A stretch of 64,000 bases of DNA, from assembly GCA_020746835.1 (NCBI GenBank), contig JAGPNK010000013.1:806001-870000 (forward strand), in the 5' to 3' direction. Shown in pieces: positions 53,792 to 64,000 of this stretch. How positions within the stretch are numbered: the first letter of the stretch is position 1; every line of letters begins with the position of its first letter. This DNA is from Stachybotrys elegans. Taxonomy: Eukaryota; Ascomycota; Sordariomycetes; Hypocreales; Stachybotryaceae. The position numbers and the translations under genes are program-made. Under the pieces are notes generated by a model. It was not told the origin of the DNA, did no database searches, and was given only the letters and a program-made list of their open reading frames with translations.

Positions 53792-55887
53792 TCAACACTT
53801 TCGCTTGCAAACATCATGGGGTACTTCAAAGTCGTTCACGTATACCCCAGGCCTGGCTCCCACTCCCAGCCCTCTCTTTGCAAAACCCTGCCACAGAGCG
53901 CAGGCGTTCTGGCCCCCGGTCAAGGCCCTGTCCGCGTCGATGATGGCGTCTCGCGCAGCCACCAGTGACGGCTGGCACGGCTGCAGCGCCATGCCGTCCA
54001 TTACCAGCTGCATGGCCATGAACTTGCCGTCGGTGGGCACGCCGTTTACGTCGCGCTCCGGCACCGGATCCTCCGCGTTGAGCCCGTGGTCATCAATCAG
54101 GTTCCACATGACGTCGTACAGCATCGTCGCCCATACTGTTCCCACTGAGTGAGGATACTCTGTGATGTTGCGCACGCTCTGGTACGTAAGCGGGTTGGTG
54201 TCCATGTCCGTAGAGTACGGATATGCTCGGCCACCCCCCGGACGGCCCAAGACCCACGACCCCGTGCCGTAGTCCGTCTCCCGCGTGTCTCCGGCCTTGA
54301 GGCGGATGGCCGTCGGCATGAAGTCGGACCATCCTTCGCTCATGCCAAGAGCTTCCGAGGAGCTCAGGCAGCCGTAGTTGAGCGGCCCTCCGGTCAACCG
54401 AAGGCTTACTGCATCATAGACACGGTTAGCATACTCTTGCAACGAGAAAGAACAAGTATGGAAGGATGACGTACAGCCGTGTGTGTATTCGTGCAGAATA
54501 ATACCAATGTCAAAGGCCGAATCCCGGATCTCTGGTAAAGTGTTGAACAGAAACATGAGTATGATCGGCGACTCCCCCTCTGGTGCATCAACGAATACAG
54601 CATTGTTAGACATTAAGCTGTCTTGTGTGCTCATCAGCAGGAAGTCGTTGCCCAGACCTCCCCGATCTCCGTTGTTGACCTGAAAGTTGCCAGCTTCCTC
54701 GGTGAATCCCATTTCGTACAGCACGTCGTGGTACATGTTGGCTGTGTAAAACAGCTGCGTGATGGACGCGTCCCGGTAGTCGCTTGCGTTGTCGGCGCTA
54801 GAGTCGTACGGGTATTCAAACCTCAGCTCAGGACTTTGGGGCCGGTAGGCCGTCTCCCACGCGGACCAGTTCCAATGAACGGCCGTCAGGTCCTGCACCG
54901 TGACGCCGTTGTTTCCCCGTGTGGTAGTAAAGTTATCATAGCCGTCGCTGTGCCATCCGTAAGGCGACGACGATGGCAGCCACGGATTCTTGACCACCAC
55001 ACGCTCCCCATCGTCCGGATCATTGACCCCCCACGGGTACACCTCGTACGTCGCGTCGGCGCGGTACGCACTATCCACCACGGCGATGACGTGCTCACCC
55101 GTCTCGGCATCCACGAATACGGTGTACCAGGCGAAGTCGATCTCCAACAGCAGCTGCCACGCCAGGTGCACTCTGCCCTGATCTCCATGGACATATAGGA
55201 GACGTGCCTCTGGGTCTCTTCGTGCCCCAGTGGTGCCCCGGATTGTGTACTTCTCGGGAACATCGCCCATCTGGGGCTTGACGGTGGCATCGTTGACCTC
55301 TACATCCATTTCCATCGTGTCAATGATGCTGCGCAAAGCATCTACTGGGCCGATAAAGGCCCTTTTTGCGAGACTTGACTCTGGAGGCAGTTCGCCGGTA
55401 TAGAAACTGCTGCCGTGAGAGAATACACCGCCGTCACGACCAATCTGCAGATGTCGCGTTAGTTCCTTGTCTATCGCAGGTGCCTGTTCGGTACGGTGCT
55501 ACTTACGTTGATTTTGAAGTCGCCGTTCCAAAGGTCCAGTCCATGTACCTGCTGCTTCAAGTGAACATGGCCAATTCCGTTCTTCCCAACATAGTAATCC
55601 GGAACGATGCGGAACTCAATTCCCGGCTCTTGCTGCCTCGCAAATTCAGCGGCCGTCTCGACGTAATCGGTCGAAACCGCGATTCTGAACTCGCCTGCTT
55701 TCTTCGCCTCCGAGATGGAGTCGGTGTAGGTAGAAAGCGCAGGCATGGGGTACCGGCTGGCCAGGGCCGAACGCTGGGTCCAGCTGCTCTGTCCGCGCTT
55801 GGACTGAGTCCGCATATGCGGGTGGGCCTGAGAGAGCGCTGGCAATACGGCGGCAGCGAAGCCGAAGAGCGCAAGGGACCTGACCAT
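53792..55887 (-). CDS. Fungalysin, secreted M36 metalloprotease
   Basis: Predicted 655-residue preproenzyme in three exons (55507-55887, 54475-55444, 53792-54408). The signal peptide is MVRSLALFGFAAAVLPALSQA, and the propeptide with FTP-like features includes VKQQ-like HVHLKQQVHGLDLWNGDF. Zinc ligands are His445 and His449 of HEYTH and Glu475 of GMSEGWSDF. The second intron (54409-54474, GTACGT to GCAG) is 66 nt and free of stops, so the frame also stays open unspliced. Splicing gives HEYTHGLSLRLTGGP, the family signature, and is therefore preferred. Fungalysins digest collagen, keratin and other proteins outside the cell. The C-terminus has Cys-containing AWQ-type end QNACALWQGFAKRGLG. Confidence 0.93.
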
Positions 55888-56507
55888 GGTGGCAAGGGGG
55901 GGGTATTATCAAGTTGGTGCAAATGCAGATTAGCCAAAAAGACGAGCAGTTGTCCGCTATTCTGCCCTGTTCCTTTGGGCGGGCTGGTGGGTAGACGAGG
56001 AGCGAGGGAGAATGGGCCCATGAATCCTTTATATACAAGTCCTCATCTTCCCTACAATCTCCTCAACGTTACTCGACTCAAGCCAATCGAGGCGGAGTTC
56101 TGTATCCCTGGCACTCACCCCCTGCTCTTTCTCTCTTACAGAAGGAGGACACCTGCACTGTTGAGCTACGCAGCTAAGAGACAAGGGTTCGTGTCTCTCT
56201 GCCCGTGAGCCTTTTACAGAGCTTGGACATTGTATTTCTCGCTTCACGCTTCATTCAGTAGGCTGCGCCCCCCTTGGCTCTCAAGTCAACCATGGCAGAT
56301 ATCCACCAAAACTGACAGACCCGGTAATGCCAGCCCGGACGGCCATAAAGTCCCTTTGGGTGGATGCAACGCCCCTGTCGGGTCTCACTAAGCCAGGCAA
56401 AGCATAGCCTCGTTCGGACCAAGAAACAATACCAAGATCTATCCCTACACTCACAGTTTTAATCACCTTATACTAATACCAAGCCACTCGGCCGCTCGGC
56501 CTGTCGG
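55888..56507. other. Intergenic, fungalysin promoter side
   Basis: No supported gene was seen. A minus-strand TATATAAAGG-like box occurs at about 56028-56037, roughly 145 bp upstream of the fungalysin ATG. Confidence 0.5.
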
Positions 56508-57422
56508 CTACCCTGTACGGGCAGCCTGACGATGGCCTTGTTGTTGTTCTTCTCTACTGTTTACGACTGCATTGGTTGCTGGGGCACTAAGCATTACCTC
56601 TAGACTTTGAAGAAAGTCGGCCAACGTTCCCGAGGTCCACGTGATATTGTCTCTCCCGGTATAGGTATTCTGGAAGACACCGACATGAATCATGACCAAC
56701 AGACGAATCGCAAGATCTATAGCAGTCTGCAGCATCTCCGGGGGCATACCGGGGGCGCACCTTGCACCCAGCTTCGCCGTAGCCTTGTCGTGCTCCTCTT
56801 GTTTGCGAATATATGCACTCCAGGAGATCAACGTTCGTCTTCATAGGAAATGCTGTCCTTTCCACCATAGCGATGGAAGTAACCTGGCGGCATTGCTGGT
56901 TGTAGTACCGGAAGTACGGCTTCAGAGCGTCGCATTGGTCCACATCGAAGACGCCGCGTATCTCCATGATTGGCCGATAATCCAATAATCCCTCTGTTAG
57001 AATGGAAGAACAAGATGAGCATAAGCCGTTGGATGGAATGTAGGGCAGGCTTGCTCTTGATATCCTGCATGTGGGGAATCGAGGCTCAGACTCTGGCTTC
57101 AGCCAGGAGAGGGCTATGCAGGGATCATCAAGAGTACCAGGGGCAGTGCCTGGGCGGTTATTGATGATCAGGCTGTAAGTCACAGCCAATCGTTCCTCCA
57201 AGGCCCGGCACTGGACGCGTACAACCAGCTTCTTTCCCGGATACTCGAGATCTTGCAGGAGAAGCAAAGGCCGATACCAAATTCGGATTTCGTCTGGTTC
57301 AACATCTACATGGTGGGACCTGCGAGGCCAAGGCTACCCAACAGTAGGAATTAAATAGAGTTAAATGATCTATAACTGTTACTTTAGGGTAACTGACTTT
57401 TCCTAGCAACGACCAGAACCAT
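56508..57422 (-). CDS. Hypothetical protein, structure tentative
   Basis: Two overlapping minus-strand frames look like one gene. The first holds VEPDEIRIWYRPLLLL, DDPCIALSWLKPESEPR and LLDYRPIMEIRGVFDVDQCD. The second holds ISWSAYIRKQEEHDKATAK and GRDNITWTSGTLADFLQSL, ending at 56508-56510. A donor GTACTA after YFR with acceptor GAAG just before ACGTTGATC joins them in frame. A first exon from ATG 57422 (VLVVARKSQ) spliced to GTCCCACCAT would supply a start. These junctions are weak. I do not recognise the family; similar orphan proteins of ascomycetes pair a beta-rich N-terminus with a helical C-terminus. Confidence 0.45.
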
Positions 57423-57942
57423 GGGATATTGATTAGGCTGAGAAAGCGGCAGGAGCGGCAGGAGCAGCGGCGGCGTTGCCTAATCCATGGCTAGTGGCAA
57501 ACCCTACCCCAGATTGCCAGTGTATTCGATGATAAGACAATAATAGCCCTGGCTTGCAATGACTGGTTCGGGCCGCATGCCAAGTATCGAGATGCTATGG
57601 CAGCAAGGCTCGCCATTGAATGGCGACTGTGGAACCTCACGCCTGAGATTTCCTAATCTAGCATGCATTCCGCTCACCAATCCACATACAGGGGAGTGGT
57701 ACGGATCTGATCAAGCCCAAAGAGCCAATTACAGTTACCAGTCCCATGAAGAAAATGGCAGGTAGTATTGTATGATAAGGCTGCAGGGAAGTCTTGGTCG
57801 TGCCAATCTTTGCAGTCAAAAGTATTAGCCTAAAAACCCTGCTCGGTATAAAATAACATTTCTCCCCTCTTCTCTCACTAAGCATGCCGCTCCATACGGT
57901 GTCCCGCGATTTAGTTCAGCCATTGTCATTGTCATTGTCACC
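57423..57942. other. Intergenic, nothing recognised
   Basis: A divergent region between the orphan gene and the membrane-protein gene. A short GGCAGGAGC repeat lies near 57448-57466; no other signal was seen. Confidence 0.5.
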
Positions 57943-60273
57943 ATGAGTAGTCAAGGCTCCTCATACCCCGTTCGTCTCGGTATCTGGACCGATTGGGCTA
58001 AAGGGAGCGTCTTTGGGAGCACTCTTACTCTTACTAGGTCTGACGGTGCCCTCCTTATTGCCTTGACAGCCTTCTTCGTCGCTATTGTGTTTACCCATCT
58101 TTGGCGAATCCTCTGCTTCATACTGCACAATAGTCTGTCCCGAAATACCCGCCAAGATGTCCTGCACAACCAGAGACAGGCAGCCCTACGTAACTCACCA
58201 AGCGCAGTAGCCTCTGCCTTTCTCCTTTTCAAGATAATGTTAGCCTGGAGATTGTCAAATACCAAGTCTCGCGCGGTCCAGAGGGTACTTCCATTGATCA
58301 TCGCTTCTCTCATCACTGCTGTTTGTTCCGCTGTTGCGTCTGGTTTCTCCTCTCGAATATCCCAAGGCAATGTGGTCCTTATCGATGGCTCACATTGCGG
58401 GAGGCTAGACATGACGGGGCAGGGCGGGAGCTTGAATCTTCAAGCCAGGAATGTGCACCAAACGCCCCTATTCGAGCAAGCTGCAGATTATTCACAGCGC
58501 TGTTACGAGTCCTCGCTCGCAACAAATGACTGTAACAACTTTCTGCAAAGGGCCCTCCCGATAGAAACCACAACAAACGCTTCATGTCCCTTCGCCAGCA
58601 ACATGTGCTTATCCCAGGACTCCAACATCATCGTTGATACGGGTTTGCTTGACAGCAAGACGCACCTTGGATTGAACTGGCGTCCGGGCACCGAATTCCA
58701 GCTCCAGTACCAGCTGCATTGCGCGCCATTAGTTACCGACGGATACAGATCGTCATACGAATGGGAAAACGGAAACTTTACGCGATACCAGTATGGAGAT
58801 GCATCAACGCCACCCTCTGATTGCAACTGCACGCTGGCTACGAGTATGAACATTGAGAACCACGTGGATACTATCCTACGATCACCCTTTTACGGACAGA
58901 CACTGGAGTATTCAGTCGAGTGAGTGGGAAAAGCGCATGTTCACCACCCGAATGCCAGTGCTGACTCATGCCAGCGCTAAACACGCGGCGTTTGCCGATG
59001 GCGATATTGTACCTGCCCGGAGTTCATTCCCGCCCATCCCCGATCTTGCCTTCGACAACCACGGTGGAGATGTGGACATCATATTTCTCTCTGGCAGCCA
59101 GATTCTCTTTGAGGAACCATCCCCTGACCTGTGGTACAGAGCTACCACTCTGGCGAGTGTAGTTATATCATCGGGGCTAGAGGGCGACGAGACCTATTCA
59201 TTCTACCAAGCCGACGAGCCAGCATGGCCCCTTGGATGCGTCCAGAAATACCAGCTATGCAGCCAAGGGCAATGCACAGGCCTGGGGACTATGGAAGACA
59301 CCAAGGCACGTTTTCAGGAGCTTGGCAATGTCCCAACTGCTTTCTTCGATGACGTTTATTACTTCAAGCTTTTGCCCCCGTTGCGTAATATCTTCACATC
59401 CCTGGGGAGGAGGTCACTTGCTTCAAGGCTCAGTATGGCCGAAGTCTTTCAGGCACCTTTGGGCCCGAATGGATGGCACAAAGATATATACCGTTGGCTT
59501 GCGATTTCCATGTCTTACCTGCAGTTACGGCTAGTCGAGACTACCATGGGCCCTTCTTTTAGCAACGACAACTCGATTTTCGAACAGTTTGTCATAAGAC
59601 CCCCTGAGAACGAAACGCAGCAATTTTGCCACAGCCAGGTATGAAATTTCGCAATTCTAAACTCAGACTATGTGGCTAATTGGAAGGTTAGAAGATACGC
59701 AGTACCAACTACACGTCCTTCAGCATGTTCTGGCTTATTTTTACCTTTGTTGTTGGTATGCTTGTGATCGTGGCAGCCAATACCGTGGAATCGGTGTTGC
59801 ACTTTATCCAAAGGACATTCTTCCCCAGGTCTAGCAGATACCACAGACTCGAATGGCGCGCTGGCCAGGCACTACATTTGCAGCGTCTTGCTCATAATGA
59901 ACTCGAACCTCAGGAGTGGAAGCAGGGCTTCTTAGATGTTCCGGTTACCGCAAAAATTACCAGCCTCGCCGTTTTGGACGCTGATGTTCACGTCGGCCTT
60001 CCCTGCATTATGAGGGCAAATGAAACTATTCTATCGGACGAATCTGAGACCAAGGATTCTAAACACATGTCGAGCCATTTAGAAGTGTTCCAAGTCAACG
60101 ACCATTCTCAAGAGTTCACGACAGATGCTCGTCCGTCCTATACCAAGGACGGAGTAGCCGAAAGAATGCGAGTTGCAGAGGAACCAAAGGAGGGAAATGA
60201 TGCTGTTTCGAGGGAAAACGAGGTACAAGACCAAGATGACGACTTGATGGAAACGGGAAGTGTACATCGGTAA
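57943..60273 (+). CDS. Fungal integral membrane protein, unknown function
   Basis: Predicted 740 residues in three exons (57943-58919, 58975-59638, 59692-60273). The first intron has GTGAGT, branch CTGAC and CCAG; the second joins CHSQ to KIRSTNYTSFSMFWLIF. Three membrane helices are visible: about residues 34-55 (ALLIALTAFFVAIVF), 110-132 (VLPLIIASLITAVCSAVASGF) and a last one starting MFWLIFTFVVGMLVIVAA. A large loop between helices 2 and 3 (about 400 residues) has many Cys and N-glycosylation sequons, so it is probably extracellular. The tail is acidic and probably cytosolic. The family is widespread in ascomycetes but uncharacterised. The next gene is a HET gene. Confidence 0.82.
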
Positions 60274-61161
60274 TTGAACAAACAAATCATCTTTCAGTAC
60301 CTTATGCAAATACGCCCTTCATTCTAAAAGGTTTTGCGCACCGAACTCCTTTGTTAATCCTTGGCTCAGCCCGGAACCTTGATATGCTGAATGGCTGAGC
60401 TCGTCCGGCAAGACCTCGTACAGTGGTTATTTCCTTAAATAATGGCTGGTTGGTCAATATCATGGATGTCAACCTTACGGGCACGGTCCTCTGTGTCCAC
60501 GAGCAATTTCAAGCACGGCTCATAGTCTCTAGTTGGCGTGCTCGGGGACGGAAGCCTAACTGCGCTGTCAGCTGTGTTCCCAGACCGAAGCACAGTCTCC
60601 GCTACGCATTCGGAGCTTTTGCTGGGTTTGTAATGGTGACTTCAGCTTAATGTGCATAGGAACCTGTCGACGTGTTAACAAGAACCCACTCCTACGGATC
60701 AAAGCCCCGATAGTGGGCGGGACAAGGATGGATCGGGCTCAGGCCTGAAGCCTTACTTCAGCACTCGGATTTCTATCCAGCATCTCAAGTCCATAGAGTT
60801 TATCTCGGGTTCGCCGTCCCACCAAGAATGGATCAGTGACGGCAGCTTATCACATAGACCTTGACAGCATAATAGTGAGTTAATTTGCGGCTTTCATATG
60901 GAATTAATATCTATAGGTGAACATACAAATTCGCGATGCTCCTTGGCGACGCTCTCGATCACTCATGAACGTATGAAGTGGCCCATCACTAAATCATAAC
61001 CAATCATGTCGGGAATTCCCGGCAAGGAAGGATTCCCATGACCTAGCCGTGAATTTCCCACTTCCCCGCAAATTTCCCTCTGGCCATCCGCACAAGTCAG
61101 GGCTCATCTCATTGCACCATAGTTGGCTACAGTCGGTATTACTGAGCAAAACGGGCCTGCG
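60274..61161. other. Intergenic, nothing recognised
   Basis: A spacer between the membrane-protein gene and the fourth HET gene. No supported gene or repeat was seen. Confidence 0.5.
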
Positions 61162-63082
61162 ATGCTGTGCTCCTATTGCAATTCGCTCTTTGAGAATGAG
61201 CCTGGCACCCTCCTTGATCACCAGCCAAGTCTAGTTTCCATGAAGACTGCTGGTGAAAAAGGCTGCGAAATTTGTGCTTCAATCTACGCGCAGATTATGA
61301 ACCATCCTGTCAACACGCCGAAAGGTTCGCAACAGTCCGAATTCACGGTTGTGGCTAAAACCCACCGCATGGAAAATGGGGCAAAGGAACTCATCTTCTA
61401 CCTCATGGGCCATCGGCTGATGGAGATGAAGCTCGTTTTATATGCAGTACCGCCACCGATGATGCCAGCCATGTTCCATGTGCGGGAGAGAGATCGGGGG
61501 ACAGCACTTGAACAAGCTACAGGGGCCTCTGTAAGATGGCTAAACGAATGTCTTCGGGACCATGACGATTGTCAAAAGAACTTGCAACCGGCGCAATACC
61601 CAACAAGGCTTCTCGAGATAGACGAGTCAACCGTTCGGCTGGTTCTGCCAGATGAAACGAAGCCAAATGGCTCCTATGCGGCATTGAGCTATTGTTGGGG
61701 AACCAAACCAGAGTTTCTGCGACTGACGCCATCCAACATCGGGGACCTGATGAAGGGCATCCCGCAAACAGAGCTGCCAATTGTCTTCCAAGAAGCACTT
61801 AATATACTTCGCGCTCTTTCCATTCAATATGTATGGATAGACTCATTATGTATTATTCAATCAGGTCCAGAGGGCTTGGCGGATTGGGAAGTTGAGTCGA
61901 CCCGAATGGATTCTGTGTATTCCAACGCAGTGCTCACCTTGGCTATCAACCGATCAGCTAGCCCAAGTGAGAGCATAACGAAGGCTCTTGATATCTATCC
62001 ACAACTGCCATTTCAAGTTGACACTTCGATACCCGATAAATCCGGGGAGGTCTATAACATGATACCCTCTCAGTTCTATCACGAGGGTCTATACGACCTC
62101 CCGCTCGGCGGACGGGCCTGGGCCCTTCAGGAGAGAATTGTGACTCCAAGGGTTCTGAGTGTAGGGCTGGCAGAGTTCTTTTGGGACTGCACCGCACTTC
62201 CATACCGTAGCGAGTCGCTCCCCTATGGGTTGTCAAGGCTTGGAAAATACGCTGCAGAGGCATGGAAGTGGAACATGCGCTTACCCGCCACCGAAATCCC
62301 CGAATATATTGATCAGAGCCTGCTTGGAGACTTATGGCTCCGGCTCGTCGAAGACTACACCAAACGCGATCTCTCCTTTCCTGCCAAGGATAAACTTGCC
62401 GCAATTTCGGCCATTGCGTCACGATTCTCCCACGCCATGGATGATGTGTACATTGCGGGCCACTTCCTCCGGATGCTTCCGCATTCTTTGATGTGGAAAG
62501 CCGTAGATGAAGATCCATCAGCGCGCTGGATAGGGAAAAGGGGGGGGGCAGACAATGCCCCATCAGCCATGTGCCGAAGTCGATGGCAATGCCCATCTTG
62601 CACCATCGTGGAGCTGGGCATCCATGCATGGGTCAATCGTCTTTTGGACTATGCCGATGCTCGAATGTTCTATCACGGAGATCTTGTCAACTCAGTCACT
62701 TGGAAGTGATGAAGAAGATTCAAGCGGGCATGCCATTCCGGGTATTCTTCAAGTATCCGGTTTCTGCGAGGATCTTGTCTGGGGAGAGGGAGTCCCTTGT
62801 AGTTTCTCTCGTGGACACGCTTCCCAAATTGTTATTAATGTCGATCCAGGGACTGAACCTCCGCAAGAAGGGGAGGTGCTCGTTCTACTTGGAGTTACCA
62901 CAAATGAACTCAGGAGCTGGGGAATAGTATTGAGGACAGCTGGCGGAGACCAAAGTCATGCAGCATCAAAGGATCAGTACCGAAGAATGGGTTATTTTGA
63001 GTATAGACGGTACGGGCACCCTGATGGTAGGTGGAATGAAGGGACGTTTCAAACCGATAAAAGGGTCTTGAAGTTGGTTTGA
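61162..63082 (+). pseudogene. HET-domain gene interrupted by a frameshift at a poly-G run
   Basis: From ATG 61162 the frame encodes a typical long HET protein: CSYCNSLF, CEICASI, YAALSYCWGT, YVWIDSLCIIQ, DSVYSNAVLTLA, LPLGGRAWALQERIVTPRVL and DKLAAISAIASRF. Just after RWIGKRGG the sequence changes frame at nine consecutive G (62540-62548). The old frame runs to 62709 with unrelated residues. The neighbouring frame carries the conserved HET end, APSWSWASMHG, and continues to a stop at 63080-63082. With eight G one frame of 639 codons would span the gene. Either the genome carries a real frameshift or the base count is wrong. No splice sites explain it. Confidence 0.75.
62540..62548 (+). repeat. 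Mononucleotide G9 run in a HET gene
   Basis: Nine consecutive G follow AAAA. The run sits exactly where the HET reading frame changes. Confidence 0.85.
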
Positions 63083-63667
63083 GATAGGGCCAGGGCAGGC
63101 GGTTCACGCCATGGATCCAATATTGGCATCAATAAATAAAGGGCCAACCCTATGGCGTCACAACAATTCTATGCTGTGGAAAATGGTAGGGCCCCAGGTG
63201 CGTAGCCAGACTCCGTGCCACTGAGTCGACAAGATCCCAAAAGATATTTGTTTACCTGTTGACAAGTCTGCTATCCATCCATCATCCCTTCGTTAATACC
63301 ATAGATCTTCATGCCGTCCAGGCTTGACTACTGGGAAATGCCTGCAGCGACATAACATGACGCCTGCCACCCGCTCATCACACGAACCTTTACTTCATGC
63401 TTACGATTTGCAGTGGCTGTATTGAGAAGATGTTGTGTCATGGCCCCGCTAATCGTCATCCACTGCCCCGCCATTTCAGCAGCCTTGATCTTTGTGATGC
63501 GACATCGCCCAACCTTGACATTATTTCCTCAAAACACCACCAAGTCAACCCGAACAAAATTGGAAAATGACGCCTCCTCTGCTAAAATCGCGAGTCAAGG
63601 TGCTTCAATCCATAATCCGTCAAAAATCATCACAGAAAATGCTGATTATTTCTAGCTGGCGAATGGC
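63083..63667. other. Intergenic, nothing recognised
   Basis: A spacer between the HET gene and the aldo-keto reductase gene. An 80-codon frame at 63413-63655 has no domain support. Confidence 0.5.
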
Positions 63668-64000
63668 ATGACCATTCCTCAGATCCAGCTCGGCCTGTAC
63701 ATGGTGTCAAGAAGAGACGCAAAGACATCGGTCCATTCCGCGCTTGAGATTGGCTACCGCGGATTCGACTGTGCGCAAATGTATGGAAATGAGCAAGAAG
63801 CCGGCAAAGCCATCAAGGATTTCCTCAACAGCGAGGCAAACACGGAGAGGCTCACCAGAGAGGACATTTTCTACACCACCAAGCTGAGCAGCAACTCGAC
63901 GTCATTTGATGCTGTTCGAAAGTCCATCACAAAGTCTGTCCAAGCCAGTGGCCTTGGATACGTCGATCTGTTTCTCCTGCACAGCCCGTATGGAGGACGC
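63668..64000 (+). CDS. Aldo-keto reductase, 5' part (runs off the window)
   Basis: The N-terminal 111 residues are present. MTIPQIQLGLYMV is followed by the AKR core: ALEIGYRGFDCAQMYGNEQEAG with catalytic Asp and Tyr, EDIFYTTKLS with catalytic Lys, and YVDLFLLHSPYGG with catalytic His. All four members of the tetrad are in place. AKR enzymes reduce aldehydes and ketones with NADPH in the cytosol. The start is the ATG at 63668; an out-of-frame ATG lies five bases before it. Substrate and full length are unknown because the gene continues beyond the edge. Confidence 0.9.
   Translation, partial: MTIPQIQLGLYMVSRRDAKTSVHSALEIGYRGFDCAQMYGNEQEAGKAIKDFLNSEANTERLTREDIFYTTKLSSNSTSFDAVRKSITKSVQASGLGYVDLFLLHSPYGGR

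Noticed and set aside
54409..54474. Coding sequence of fungalysin
   Set aside because: Although open, it interrupts the invariant HEYTHG-LSxRLTGGP signature and has clear GTACGT and GCAG ends.

Overview
The window is nuclear DNA of a filamentous ascomycete (Pezizomycotina; a Sordariomycete, perhaps Hypocreales, fits best, but this is inference). The reasons are many short introns (about 42-80 nt) with GTRAGT-type donors and CTRAC-like branch sites, Zn2Cys6 regulators, HET-domain genes, a NACHT-ankyrin receptor, a fungalysin, and GH10, GH43 and GH55 secreted enzymes. No tRNA, rRNA, CRISPR array or intact transposon was seen. Gene models were spliced by eye, and all exon limits are predictions.

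Layout. 0-7.7 kb: 3' end of a Zn2Cys6 regulator, a short-chain dehydrogenase, an old-yellow-enzyme oxidoreductase, a second Zn2Cys6 regulator and a small secreted protein. 8-12.4 kb: two HET-domain genes. 13-15.8 kb: a convergent xylan-degrading pair (GH43-CBM6 and GH10). 17-21.4 kb: a GFA-domain protein, an ASCH-like protein whose N-terminus resembles the histone H3 tail, and a broken gene with a KMSKS-like motif. 21.7-27.5 kb: a maltose-type cluster of GH13 alpha-glucosidase, sugar permease and Zn2Cys6 regulator. 28-30.2 kb: an enoyl-reductase-like dehydrogenase and a Kex2-type small secreted protein.

31.4-38.2 kb holds the most unusual gene: a predicted 2,049-residue secreted protein joining a GH55-type glucanase module to a subtilisin-type S8 module and a Cys-rich tail. 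The two enzyme modules share one uninterrupted exon. 38.4-49.9 kb: an SNF2 helicase, a NACHT-C2H2-ankyrin receptor and a third HET gene. 51-57.4 kb: an LRR-like protein, a fungalysin (M36) metalloprotease and an orphan gene. 57.9-64 kb: a three-helix membrane protein, a fourth HET gene interrupted at a run of nine G, and the 5' part of an aldo-keto reductase.

Two themes stand out. One is extracellular polymer use (xylan, beta-glucan, protein, maltose). The other is non-self recognition and programmed cell death (four HET genes and one NLR in 64 kb). A 49-bp element lies about 230-270 bp upstream of both the first HET gene and the NLR; its two copies differ mostly by transitions.
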